A stretch of 64,000 nt of DNA from Ruminococcus hominis (GCF_014287355.1 NZ_JACOPE010000001.1:1426001-1490000), one strand, 5' to 3'; positions 1-8,238 are shown, counted from the stretch's first letter. The notes: generated by a model not told the origin, from the sequence alone. Translations and numbers: made by a program.

Positions 1-434
1 AGCTAAAAGATAGGGAAATGGATTCGGAGTATATTATGTATAAGAATCCGTCAGTTCCTGATGAAATTTTAAAATATGAAGAGCCGGTTGATTTAGATTT
101 GCTATTGGGAGATTTGAATCTGCAGAGATTACATAAAATTTTCGAAGAAGTCATGAAGCGGCAGGAGCGAAAAATTGATCCTATTCGAAGTAAATTTGGA
201 AAAATAGAAAAAGAAGAGGTTCCCCTTCCGGATAAGATGGCTTATGTAGAATCTTATGCAAGAACACATGGCAGGTTTAGTTTCCGACAATTATTGATGG
301 AACAAAAAAGCAAGATGCATGTGGTAGTAACCTTTCTTGCGATTTTAGAAATGATGAAGAGCGGAATGATCAAGGTAGAGCAGGAAGAGACTTGTGGTGA
401 GATTATCATAGAGTCTCAGATACAGGAGTGTTAA
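1..434 (+). CDS. scpA: Segregation and condensation protein A, C-terminal part (runs off the left edge)
   Basis: The frame is open from base 3 and upstream of the first ATG at 18, so the gene continues off the left edge; about 143 C-terminal residues remain of a family usually near 250. ScpA is the kleisin that joins the SMC ATPase heads with ScpB to form the bacterial condensin used in chromosome compaction and segregation. The visible part has an acidic linker followed by a helix-rich region (from about LPDKMAYVES) matching the C-terminal winged helix of ScpA. The identity is supported mainly by scpB, which starts 4 bases after the stop, the standard scpA-scpB order. Confidence 0.88.
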   Translation, partial: LKDREMDSEYIMYKNPSVPDEILKYEEPVDLDLLLGDLNLQRLHKIFEEVMKRQERKIDPIRSKFGKIEKEEVPLPDKMAYVESYARTHGRFSFRQLLMEQKSKMHVVVTFLAILEMMKSGMIKVEQEETCGEIIIESQIQEC

Positions 435-438
435 TAAA

Positions 439-1011
439 ATGAAAAAAGAAAAGGAACTTCAGGGGGCGATAGAAGCAATTCTTTTTACAATGGGAGAATC
501 TGTTGAGCTAAATAAGATTGCACGTGCAATTGAACAGGATGAAGAGACAACGTTAGAATTGATACATAAATTGATGAAACGATATGAAGCAAAGGATCGA
601 GGGATTCGGATTATCGAGTTAGATCATGCGTTTCAGATGTGTACCAAAAAAGAAGCTTATGAATATTTAATTCGTGTTGCAAGACAACCGAAGAAACATG
701 TTTTAACGGATGTATTATTGGAAACTATGTCTATTATAGCGTATAAACAGCCGGTTACAAAAATTGAGATTGAAAAAATCAGAGGTGTGAAATCAGATCA
801 TGCAGTTAATAAGCTGGTTGAATATGGTTTAGCAGAAGAGGTTGGAAGGTTAGATGCTCCGGGACGCCCTATTTTATTTGGAACAACAGAAGAGTTTTTG
901 CGGAGATTTTGTGTACAGTCTTTAGATGAACTTCCGATGCTTAATACGGATCAAATTGAGCAGTTTAAAGAAGAGGCGGAAGATGAAGCGGAACTGAAAT
1001 TGAATTTGTAA
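439..1011 (+). CDS. scpB: Segregation and condensation protein B
   Basis: 190 residues, normal for ScpB. The protein forms a dimer of tandem winged helices that binds the ScpA linker in the SMC-ScpAB condensin. Characteristic stretches are the N-terminal GAIEAILFTMGE and the second winged helix with IIAYKQPVTKIEIEKIRGV, then the GRPILFGTTEEFLRRF motif near residues 142-158. The C-terminal tail is acidic. It starts 4 bases after scpA, so the two are almost certainly co-transcribed and translationally coupled. Confidence 0.96.
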   Translation: MKKEKELQGAIEAILFTMGESVELNKIARAIEQDEETTLELIHKLMKRYEAKDRGIRIIELDHAFQMCTKKEAYEYLIRVARQPKKHVLTDVLLETMSIIAYKQPVTKIEIEKIRGVKSDHAVNKLVEYGLAEEVGRLDAPGRPILFGTTEEFLRRFCVQSLDELPMLNTDQIEQFKEEAEDEAELKLNL

Positions 1012-1099
1012 AGTAGATTCGTTTGTAAAGTTGTAATTTGCAAGACATATAGCAAATAGATTAGCATATAATAGTTAATAAATAATGTCGGGTGAATTT

Positions 1100-2479
1100 A
1101 TGATGCTGAAGAAAAACAGAATATTAAACAAAAAGAGAGCCATGGAGGTGTTGATGCTTGCATCGATATTTATCATTGGCTTTTATTTTTTGTGGGATTT
1201 TATCTGCTCGAATAAAGAAATTTATTCTGTTCCGATAAGTATGGTGAATGAGACGAGGGTGTATACTACTAGAAAATCAGAAAATACAAAAGAAACAGAA
1301 GCATCTGAAAAAGATAAGATTCAGGAACCGCATGGTTTATATGCTCAATCTGCGGTGCTCATGGATGCAAAAAGCGGGAGAATATTGTTTGAAAAAAATG
1401 GGGGACAAAAACGTGCGATGGCAAGCACAACAAAGATTATGACCTGCATTCTTGCATTAGAATATGGTGATTTGGATGATGTTGTTACAGCAAGTACAAA
1501 TGCAGTAAATCAGCCTAAAGTACGATTGGGAGTTGTCGAAGGAGAAAAAATTTTGTTGAGGGATTTGTTATATTCATTGATGTTGGAATCCCATAATGAT
1601 GCGGCGGTCATGATTGCAGAACATATTGGAGGCAGTGTGGAGGGTTTTGCAGATATGATGAATCAAAAAGCACAAAGCTTAGGATGTAAAAATACTTATT
1701 TTATTACACCAAATGGATTAGATGCTTCAGACAAAAACGGAGGTCATCAGACAACAGCAGAAGAACTTGCACAAATCATGAAATATTGTATACAGGATTC
1801 AGAACAGGCAAAACAGTTTTTGGCAATATCACAGACGGAAATATATCATTTTGAAGATTGCTCACATGTATACAAGTATACATGCAACAACCATAACGCA
1901 TTTTTGAAAATGATGGAGGGTGCAATAGCAGGGAAAACAGGATTTACGGGTGAGGCAGGATATTGTTATGTAGGAGCTTTGGAACAAAATAATAAAAAAT
2001 TAATTGTTGCACTTTTAGGTTGTGGCTGGCCAAATAACAAGGGCTATAAATGGCAGGATACACGTAAATTGATACAATATGGATTGGACTCATTTGAATA
2101 TGTTATGATAGGAAAGGAAAACATTTCAAAAGAATTGGCAGATATTAAAATTCCAGTTGTAAATGGAGTTCCGGATAATGGGAAAATAAGTGGAAAATCG
2201 TATACAAAAGTGTGGATGAAATATATGGAAGATGGAGAAAATACAGATTCAGCAGAGTTGGAACAGCTTTTGGTTCGGAAAGATCAAAAAGTACATTTGC
2301 AAATTGTACTGAAAAAACAGTTATATGCACCGGTTGAAGCAAAAACAGAAGTGGGAGAAATACAGTACTTATTAGATGGAAATGTCGTAAAAAGACAAAC
2401 GCTGATAGTAAAAAATGCCATTGAAAGGAGAAATTATAAATGGTGTGCAAGAAAAACAGTGGAAAACTTCCTATTATAA
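1100..2479 (+). CDS. dacF: D-alanyl-D-alanine carboxypeptidase (DacF-type penicillin-binding protein)
   Basis: Low-molecular-mass PBP that trims the terminal D-Ala from peptidoglycan stem peptides outside the membrane. All three active-site motifs of the SxxK serine peptidase fold are visible (numbering from base 1100): STTK at 109-112, SHN at 164-166, KTG at 279-281. An N-terminal hydrophobic segment (about residues 17-35) is the membrane anchor or signal. The C-terminal domain ends in a short tail with a WC motif seen in clostridial DacF proteins. ATGs exist at 1085, 1100 and 1103; GGGTG at 1090-1094 lies inside the longest version and fits the 1100 or 1103 starts. A TATAAT-like box at 1067-1072 has no good -35. 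In Bacillus dacF is a forespore gene; here it follows scpAB. Confidence 0.93.
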   Translation: MMLKKNRILNKKRAMEVLMLASIFIIGFYFLWDFICSNKEIYSVPISMVNETRVYTTRKSENTKETEASEKDKIQEPHGLYAQSAVLMDAKSGRILFEKNGGQKRAMASTTKIMTCILALEYGDLDDVVTASTNAVNQPKVRLGVVEGEKILLRDLLYSLMLESHNDAAVMIAEHIGGSVEGFADMMNQKAQSLGCKNTYFITPNGLDASDKNGGHQTTAEELAQIMKYCIQDSEQAKQFLAISQTEIYHFEDCSHVYKYTCNNHNAFLKMMEGAIAGKTGFTGEAGYCYVGALEQNNKKLIVALLGCGWPNNKGYKWQDTRKLIQYGLDSFEYVMIGKENISKELADIKIPVVNGVPDNGKISGKSYTKVWMKYMEDGENTDSAELEQLLVRKDQKVHLQIVLKKQLYAPVEAKTEVGEIQYLLDGNVVKRQTLIVKNAIERRNYKWCARKTVENFLL

Positions 2480-2558
2480 TAGTAATGTGAATTGAAATTG
2501 CAATAACGTGAAAATTAAGAAACGTGTGAAAAAAATGACAAAATATGTATTTTGTTGA

Positions 2559-2587
2559 TTGAAATTTAGATAAGAGTGGTTTATACT
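2559..2587 (+). promoter_or_regulatory. Housekeeping-type promoter of the carboxylase/decarboxylase operon
   Basis: TTGAAA (2559-2564) and TATACT (2582-2587) are separated by 17 bases. The predicted start is near 2594, giving a leader of about 50 bases before the GGAGGG ribosome site at 2633-2638. It is the only good sigma-A-like pair in the gap after dacF. Confidence 0.7.
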
Positions 2588-2645
2588 AGAATAGGCAAAA
2601 ATTTTGGTTTATTTTAAAAATATTTACAATATGGAGGGCTAGAAT

Positions 2646-4082
2646 ATGAGCTACAATGCAACTGGAAACCCAGCAAGCAGAAGAATTGCCGCAATGCTTG
2701 ATCAGGGAAGCTTTGTTGAAATCGGTGGTGCTGTAACAGCAAGAAATACAGATTTTAACTTACAGACAAAAGAAACTCCGTCTGACGGCGTTATTACCGG
2801 TTATGGAGTGATTGATGGCAATCTTGTGTATGTATACAGTCAGGATGCTACAGTGTTAAAGGGTGCTATCGGAGAGATGCATGCAAAAAAAATCGCAAAT
2901 ATTTATGATATGGCAATGAAGATGGGAGCACCTGTGATCGGTCTTGTAGATTGTGCAGGACTTAGACTTCAGGAAGCAACAGACGCACTAGAGGCATTTG
3001 GAAGCCTGTATCATAAACAGGCAATGGCTTCAGGTGTTGTACCACAGATCACAGCAATCTTTGGAATGTGTGGTGGCGGATTGGCAGTTGTTCCAGGACT
3101 TACAGATTTTACATTTATGGAAAGCAAAGAAGGAAAGCTTTTTGTAAATTCACCAAATGCTTTGGAAGGAAACGAAGTTTCTAAATGTGATACAGCAAGT
3201 GCTGCATATCAGAGTGAGACAGCAGGTCTTGTTGATGGAATTGGAACAGAGGCAGAAATCCTTGGACAGATCCGTACATTGATTAGCATGATCCCAGCAA
3301 ATAATGAAGATGATGCTTCATATGAAGAGTGTACAGATGATCTGAACCGTGTTTGTTCTGATCTTGCAAACGCAGCAGAAGACACAGGTATTGCACTTGC
3401 AACAATCGCTGACAACAATGTATTCTTTGAGACAAAAAAAGATTATGCGAAAGAGATGGTAACAGGATTTATCCGTCTGAATGGTATGACAGTCGGAGCT
3501 GTTGCAAATCGTTCTAAAGTATATGACGCTGAAGGAAATGCAGAAAGCTTTGATGCAGTTCTTACAGTTGACGGATGCAAGAAAGCAACAGACTTCATCA
3601 ACTTCTGTGATGCATTCTCTATCCCGGTACTTACATTGACAAGTGTGACAGGATTTGAGGCGACAAAAGAAGCTGAGAAAGATATGGCAAGAAGTGTTGC
3701 AAAACTCACATATGCATTTGCAAATGCAACAGTTCCAAAAGTAAACGTAATCGTAGGTAAAGCATTCGGAAGTGCTTATGTTGCAATGAATAGTAAATCA
3801 ATCGGAGCAGATATGGTATTTGCATGGCCAACAGCAGAAGTTGGAATGATGGATGCAACTATGGCTGCTAAGATCATGTATGAAGGTGCTGACGCAGATA
3901 CATTGAAAGAGAAAGCAGCAGAGTATAAAGAACTTCAGTCAAGTCCAATGTCTGCAGCAAGAAGAGGATATGTTGATGCAATCATCGAAGCAGCAGATAC
4001 AAGAAAATATGTAATCGGAGCATTCGAGATGTTGTTCACAAAGAGAGAGGATCGTCCGGACAAAAAACACGGTACGGTTTAG
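2646..4082 (+). CDS. Acyl-CoA carboxyltransferase subunit (12S / MmdA-like carboxyl transferase)
   Basis: 478 residues with the duplicated crotonase fold of biotin-dependent carboxyltransferases (MmdA, PccB, GcdA, 12S subunit of transcarboxylase). It would move CO2 between an acyl-CoA and biotin on the carrier protein encoded two genes downstream. Visible signatures are GLVDCAGLRLQ (99-109), the glycine-rich CGGG oxyanion region (142-145) in the N half, and GKAFGSAYVAM (about 371-381) in the C half. It is about 30 residues shorter than typical MmdA, so the substrate (methylmalonyl-CoA, malonyl-CoA or other) cannot be read from sequence. It is first gene of a five-gene operon with OadG, biotin carrier, OadB and OadA and has a strong ribosome site. 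Confidence 0.88.
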   Translation: MSYNATGNPASRRIAAMLDQGSFVEIGGAVTARNTDFNLQTKETPSDGVITGYGVIDGNLVYVYSQDATVLKGAIGEMHAKKIANIYDMAMKMGAPVIGLVDCAGLRLQEATDALEAFGSLYHKQAMASGVVPQITAIFGMCGGGLAVVPGLTDFTFMESKEGKLFVNSPNALEGNEVSKCDTASAAYQSETAGLVDGIGTEAEILGQIRTLISMIPANNEDDASYEECTDDLNRVCSDLANAAEDTGIALATIADNNVFFETKKDYAKEMVTGFIRLNGMTVGAVANRSKVYDAEGNAESFDAVLTVDGCKKATDFINFCDAFSIPVLTLTSVTGFEATKEAEKDMARSVAKLTYAFANATVPKVNVIVGKAFGSAYVAMNSKSIGADMVFAWPTAEVGMMDATMAAKIMYEGADADTLKEKAAEYKELQSSPMSAARRGYVDAIIEAADTRKYVIGAFEMLFTKREDRPDKKHGTV

Positions 4083-4096
4083 TGAGGTGAGGCAAA

Positions 4097-4867
4097 GTGA
4101 AGAAAAAATTCAGTTTATTAGGACTTGTCCTCATTTTAGTCTTGAGTCTTGTAGGATGTGGAAGCAAGGCTAGTGAAGAGGCAGAATATGATCAGGCTAC
4201 GATGGAACAGTATGCTGACACAATCGTTACAAGTTTCAGTAATATGTCCGAGGAGAATCTGGATCAGTTTGCTGACATGTCAGACCTCGAATTGAATCTG
4301 ACATTGATGCAGTCAGGTCTTCCAATCGAAGCAGATGATTTTAAATCTATGATTGATGCTTGGAAAGCAGGTTTGGATGAGTGCGGTACAATCTCAGATC
4401 TTGGGGATTATGAGCTGACAGTAAAGAGCAGCAGCGCTACATTGACTGTACCATTCAAAGGCGAAACAAGAGATGGTGACCTGGAATTCACATTTGACGA
4501 GAAGATGAACATGGACAGCATCACAGTCAATGGCCACTATGGCATGGCTGAGATTTTGAAAAAAGCAGGACTTAACACAGTGTTAGGTATGGGAACTGTA
4601 TTTGTTGTATTGATCTTTATCTCATTTATCATTTCCCTGTTTAAATTTATTCCTGCAATTCAGAATAAGTTTAGTAAAAAACCACAGGCTGAAACAAAGA
4701 AGGAAGCTTCTGCAGCAGCACCGGCACCAGTTGAAGTGGTACCGGCAACAGATGATAGTGAGCTTATTGCTGTAATTTCAGCAGCAATCGCAGCATCAGA
4801 GGGAACTTCAACAGACGGTTTTGTTGTTCGTTCTATTAAGAGAAGAAAATCCAATAAGTGGAGTTAA
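4097..4867 (+). CDS. OadG-family decarboxylase subunit with an N-terminal lipoprotein domain
   Basis: 256 residues, GTG start with AGTGAGGTGAGG just upstream. OadG holds the membrane pump OadB and the soluble carboxyltransferase together. The C-terminal half is the OadG part: one membrane helix (about 163-185), a charged Ala/Pro-rich stretch, and the ending EGTSTDGFVVRSIKRRK typical of clostridial OadG proteins. Unusually long N-terminal part: a lipoprotein signal peptide with lipobox LVGC (lipidated Cys21), then about 130 residues of acidic alpha/beta sequence that would lie outside the membrane, resembling small DUF3887-like domains. Its function is unknown to me. It lies between the carboxyltransferase and biotin-carrier genes. 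Confidence 0.83.
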   Translation: MKKKFSLLGLVLILVLSLVGCGSKASEEAEYDQATMEQYADTIVTSFSNMSEENLDQFADMSDLELNLTLMQSGLPIEADDFKSMIDAWKAGLDECGTISDLGDYELTVKSSSATLTVPFKGETRDGDLEFTFDEKMNMDSITVNGHYGMAEILKKAGLNTVLGMGTVFVVLIFISFIISLFKFIPAIQNKFSKKPQAETKKEASAAAPAPVEVVPATDDSELIAVISAAIAASEGTSTDGFVVRSIKRRKSNKWS

Positions 4868-4883
4868 TCAGGAGGATACAAGA

Positions 4884-5249
4884 ATGAAAAACTATACAAT
4901 TACAGTAAATGGCAATGTATATGACGTAACAGTAGAAGAAAAAGGTGCAGGAGCAGCACCAGTTGCAGCAGCACCTGTAGCAGCAACACCAGTTGCAGCA
5001 CCTGCAGCAGCACCAGCTAAAGCGGCAGGAGCAGGAAGCATCCAGGTTAAAGCAGGAGCAGCAGGTAAAGTATTTAAAGTAGAAGCAAGCGTTGGACAGA
5101 AAGTAGAAGCTGGTGATGCAGTAGTTATCATTGAAGCTATGAAGATGGAAATCCCAGTAGTTGCCCCAGAGGCTGGTACAGTTGCTAGTATTGATGTAGC
5201 AGTAGGAGACGCCGTAGAATCAGGAGCAGTTTTAGCTACATTAAACTAG
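4884..5249 (+). CDS. Biotin carboxyl carrier protein of the decarboxylase
   Basis: 121 residues starting MKNYTITVNG; the start at 4884 is set by AGGAGGA at 4870-4875. Three parts are visible: a short N-terminal segment (1-20), an Ala/Pro-rich flexible linker (about 21-50) and a C-terminal biotinyl domain (51-121). The biotinylation motif EAMKMEIP places biotin on Lys87. The swinging carrier would accept carboxyl from the carboxyltransferases and deliver it to OadB for decarboxylation. No biotin carboxylase (ATP-grasp) gene is present in the operon, which argues for a decarboxylase or transcarboxylase rather than an ATP-dependent carboxylase. Confidence 0.93.
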   Translation: MKNYTITVNGNVYDVTVEEKGAGAAPVAAAPVAATPVAAPAAAPAKAAGAGSIQVKAGAAGKVFKVEASVGQKVEAGDAVVIIEAMKMEIPVVAPEAGTVASIDVAVGDAVESGAVLATLN

Positions 5250-5270
5250 TTAGACCAGGAGGTTTGAAAA

Positions 5271-6422
5271 ATGGAATATATTTCAAATACGCTATCGAAC
5301 CTCGTGCAGCAGACGGCATTTATGAATCTTACATTTGGTAACCTGATCATGATTGCAGTTGCATGTGTGTTCTTATATTTAGCAATCAGACATGGCTTTG
5401 AGCCGTTGCTGCTTGTTCCAATCGCATTTGGTATGTTGCTTGTTAATATCTATCCAGATATTATGCTTCATGCAGAAGATGCGGCAAATGGAACAGGTGG
5501 ACTTCTTTATTACTTTTATGTATTAGATGAGTGGTCAATTCTTCCATCATTGATTTTCCTTGGTGTTGGAGCAATGACAGATTTCGGACCATTGATCGCT
5601 AACCCAAAGAGTTTCCTTCTTGGAGCAGCAGCACAGTTTGGTATTTTTGCAGCTTATCTTGGAGCTATGGCTATGGGATTCTCTGATAAAGCGGCAGCAG
5701 CAATTTCTATCATCGGTGGAGCTGATGGACCAACATCCATCTTCCTTGCAGGTAAATTGTCACAGACTGCAATTATGGGACCAATCGCAGTAGCAGCATA
5801 TTCATATATGTCATTGGTACCAATTATCCAGCCACCAATTATGAAGCTCCTCACAACAGAGAAAGAGCGTAAAATTAAGATGGAACAGCTCCGTCCGGTA
5901 TCAAAATTGGAGAGAATTTTGTTCCCAATTATTGTTACGATCGTAGTATGTACAATTCTTCCAACAACAGCTCCATTGGTTGGTATGCTGATGCTTGGTA
6001 ACTTGTTCAAAGAATCAGGTGTTGTTAGACAGCTTTCTGATACAGCTTCTAACGCATTGATGTACATCGTTGTTATCTTGCTTGGTACATCAGTAGGTGC
6101 TACAACAAGTGCGGAAGCATTTTTGAACTGGGATACAATCAAAATTGTAATTCTTGGTTTGATCGCATTTGCATTTGGTACCGCAGCAGGTGTTGTCTTT
6201 GGTAAGATTATGTGTAAGGCTACAGGTGGAAAAGTAAATCCGCTGATCGGTTCAGCAGGTGTATCTGCCGTTCCTATGGCAGCACGTGTTTCTCAGAAAG
6301 TTGGTGCAGAAGCAGATCCTACAAACTTCTTGCTGATGCATGCAATGGGACCAAACGTTGCCGGAGTTATCGGTACAGCAGTTGCGGCCGGAACATTTAT
6401 GGCCATCTTCGGTGTGAAGTAG
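5271..6422 (+). CDS. oadB: Sodium-translocating decarboxylase beta subunit
   Basis: 383 residues, very hydrophobic, with about nine to eleven predicted membrane segments. OadB decarboxylates carboxybiotin and uses the energy to export Na+. The hallmark GGADGPTSIF motif is present, with the aspartate at about residue 152, equivalent to the essential Asp203 of the Klebsiella protein. The re-entrant and C-terminal helix region GSAGVSAVPMAARV is also conserved. The ribosome site AGGAGG lies 9 bases upstream. Same operon as the biotin carrier (21-base gap) and oadA (23-base gap). Confidence 0.96.
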   Translation: MEYISNTLSNLVQQTAFMNLTFGNLIMIAVACVFLYLAIRHGFEPLLLVPIAFGMLLVNIYPDIMLHAEDAANGTGGLLYYFYVLDEWSILPSLIFLGVGAMTDFGPLIANPKSFLLGAAAQFGIFAAYLGAMAMGFSDKAAAAISIIGGADGPTSIFLAGKLSQTAIMGPIAVAAYSYMSLVPIIQPPIMKLLTTEKERKIKMEQLRPVSKLERILFPIIVTIVVCTILPTTAPLVGMLMLGNLFKESGVVRQLSDTASNALMYIVVILLGTSVGATTSAEAFLNWDTIKIVILGLIAFAFGTAAGVVFGKIMCKATGGKVNPLIGSAGVSAVPMAARVSQKVGAEADPTNFLLMHAMGPNVAGVIGTAVAAGTFMAIFGVK

Positions 6423-6445
6423 AATATTAGTGGAGGACAAATACA

Positions 6446-7861
6446 ATGGCAGAAGTTGTAAAAAAACCAGTTAAAATTACAGAAACAATTCTGCGTGATG
6501 CTCATCAGTCTCTGATTGCTACAAGAATGACAACAGAGCAGATGCTGCCAATCGTAGAGAAAATGGATAAAGTCGGATACCATGCAGTAGAGTGTTGGGG
6601 AGGAGCTACATTTGATGCTTCCCTTCGTTTCTTAAAAGAAGATCCATGGGAGAGACTTCGTAAATTCAGAGATGGATTTAAAAATACAAAATTACAGATG
6701 TTATTCCGTGGACAGAATATCCTTGGATATCGTCCATATGCAGATGATGTTGTAGAATATTTCGTTCAGAAATCTGTTGCAAACGGAATTGATATCATTC
6801 GTATTTTCGATTGTATGAATGATATCCGTAACTTACAGACAGCAGTTACAGCAGCAAACAAAGAAAAAGCACATGCTCAGGTAGCAATGTCTTATACATT
6901 GGGTGATGCTTATACACTGGAATACTGGAAAGATCTTGCGAAGAGAATCGAGGATATGGGTGCAAACTCTATCTGTGTTAAAGATATGGCAGGTCTTCTT
7001 GTACCTTACAAAGCAACAGAACTTGTACAGGCATTAAAAGATACAGTAAATATTCCGATCGAGATGCATACACATTACACATCTGGTGTTGCATCAATGA
7101 CATATTTGAAATCTGTAGAGGCAGGTGCTGACATTATTGATACAGCAATTTCTCCATTTGCAATGGGAACATCACAGCCGGCTACAGAGGTTATGGTAGA
7201 GACATTCAAGGGAACAGAATATGACACAGGCTTAGATCAGACATTACTTTCTGAGATTGCTGATTACTTCAGACCTATTCGTGATGAAGCGTTAGACAGT
7301 GGTCTGCTCAATCCAAAGAACCTTGGTGTAAATATCAAGACTCTTCTTTACCAGGTACCAGGCGGTATGCTTTCAAACCTGACATCACAGCTTGCTGAGC
7401 AGGGAGCAGAGGACAAGTTCTATGATGTATTGGAAGAAGTACCACGCGTACGTAAAGATCTTGGTGAGCCACCACTTGTAACACCTTCTTCACAGATTGT
7501 TGGTACACAGGCTGTATTCAATGTATTGATGGGTGAACGTTATAAAATGGCTACAAAAGAAACAAAAGATGTTCTTGCTGGAAAATATGGAAAGACTGCA
7601 AAACCAGTTAATCCAGAAGTACAGAAGAAAGTTATCGGAGAGGATGCGGAAATCATTACATGTCGTCCGGCAGATTTGATTCCAGATGAGCTTGATACAC
7701 TTCGTAAAGAGTGTGCACAGTACATTCAGCAGGATGAAGATGTATTGACATATGCATTATTCCCACAGGTAGCTATTGATTTCTTTAAATACAGAGAAGC
7801 ACAGCAGACAAAAGTAGATGCAACGGTTGCAGATACAGAAAATGGAGCATATCCAGTATAA
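6446..7861 (+). CDS. oadA: Oxaloacetate decarboxylase alpha subunit / 5S-type pyruvate carboxyltransferase
   Basis: 471 residues. The N-terminal two thirds is the HMGL-like TIM barrel of OadA, PycB and the 5S transcarboxylase subunit; it moves carboxyl between oxaloacetate/pyruvate and biotin. Motifs: ETILRDAHQSLIATRM (13-28) with the metal-binding Asp, ICVKDMAG containing the carboxylated metal-site Lys (about 178), and MHTHYTSG (about 206-213) with two metal histidines. The C-terminal part is the conserved PYC_OADA helical domain. It ends without a biotinyl domain, consistent with the separate carrier gene. Last gene of the operon, followed by a terminator. Confidence 0.94.
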   Translation: MAEVVKKPVKITETILRDAHQSLIATRMTTEQMLPIVEKMDKVGYHAVECWGGATFDASLRFLKEDPWERLRKFRDGFKNTKLQMLFRGQNILGYRPYADDVVEYFVQKSVANGIDIIRIFDCMNDIRNLQTAVTAANKEKAHAQVAMSYTLGDAYTLEYWKDLAKRIEDMGANSICVKDMAGLLVPYKATELVQALKDTVNIPIEMHTHYTSGVASMTYLKSVEAGADIIDTAISPFAMGTSQPATEVMVETFKGTEYDTGLDQTLLSEIADYFRPIRDEALDSGLLNPKNLGVNIKTLLYQVPGGMLSNLTSQLAEQGAEDKFYDVLEEVPRVRKDLGEPPLVTPSSQIVGTQAVFNVLMGERYKMATKETKDVLAGKYGKTAKPVNPEVQKKVIGEDAEIITCRPADLIPDELDTLRKECAQYIQQDEDVLTYALFPQVAIDFFKYREAQQTKVDATVADTENGAYPV

Positions 7862-7877
7862 GAATAAGTAAAATATC

Positions 7878-7911
7878 AGGGTCGCTTTCGGTTTGAAAGG
7901 GACCCTTTTTC
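7878..7911 (+). terminator. Intrinsic terminator of the decarboxylase operon
   Basis: AGGGTC (7878-7883) pairs with GACCCT (7901-7906), extended inward by GCTTTC/GAAAGG pairing, and is followed by a T run (7906-7910). It lies 17 bases after the oadA stop. Confidence 0.87.
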
Positions 7912-7950
7912 TTTGGAGAGAAATATAGGAAATACAGACAAATATTTTAA

Positions 7951-7981
7951 TTGGTAAAAAAGCAAAGAAATATGTTATAAT
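7951..7981 (+). promoter_or_regulatory. Predicted promoter upstream of the folded element and pepP-like gene
   Basis: TATAAT at 7976-7981 with an extended -10 TG (7973-7974). The best -35 is TTGGTA (7951-7956) at a long 19-base spacing. Transcription from about 7988 would put the whole folded region 7999-8195 in a 5' leader of about 250 bases. Confidence 0.5.
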
Positions 7982-7998
7982 AAAAATAGTGTGGTTCA

Positions 7999-8195
7999 GG
8001 CTTGATAAAACATTATATCAGCTGGGAGATGACTCCCACCTCTATAGGTGGTGAGAAACAAGCTGGTATCAGTGGGGGAGTCAATCCCCCATCTGATATA
8101 GCCTCCGGCAGGATTGCAGAGGTGCGCAGTAGAAGTATGTCATGCAATTGCATGACGCGCACCTCGCAGCAAGAATGCCGAGGCATTCTTGAATA
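7999..8195 (+). other. Highly folded non-coding element (structured leader or IS200/IS605-derived remnant)
   Basis: This fills most of the 376-base gap between oadA and the M24 peptidase gene. Perfect or near-perfect inverted repeats run almost end to end: TGGGAG/CTCCCA (8023-8028, 8033-8038), overlapping CCACCT/AGGTGG (8036-8041, 8046-8051), TATCAG-TGGGGGA with TCCCCCA-CTGATA (8067-8098), GAGGTGCGC/GCGCACCTC (8119-8127, 8157-8165) capped by an 18-base perfect palindrome (8139-8156), and AAGAATGCC/GGCATTCTT (8171-8190). TATATCAG (8014-8021) can compete for the same CTGATA strand. A TTGAT pentanucleotide lies at the left edge (8002-8006). No T run follows the last hairpin, so it is not a plain terminator. 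It could be a cis-acting leader, a small RNA, or an insertion element without transposase; sequence alone does not decide. Confidence 0.6.
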
Positions 8196-8238
8196 GAATA
8201 GATTTGCCTGAAACGGGAATGAAAGAGAGGTAATTGAA

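Noticed and set aside
5654..6142. 162-codon minus-strand frame inside oadB
   Set aside because: It is antiparallel to a fully conserved membrane protein gene and has no ribosome site; typical shadow of a hydrophobic gene.
8002..8196. A 64-codon plus-strand frame across the folded element, and overlapping minus-strand frames
   Set aside because: The frames follow the palindromes, have no ribosome site and unusual composition; the DNA structure explains the sequence better than coding.
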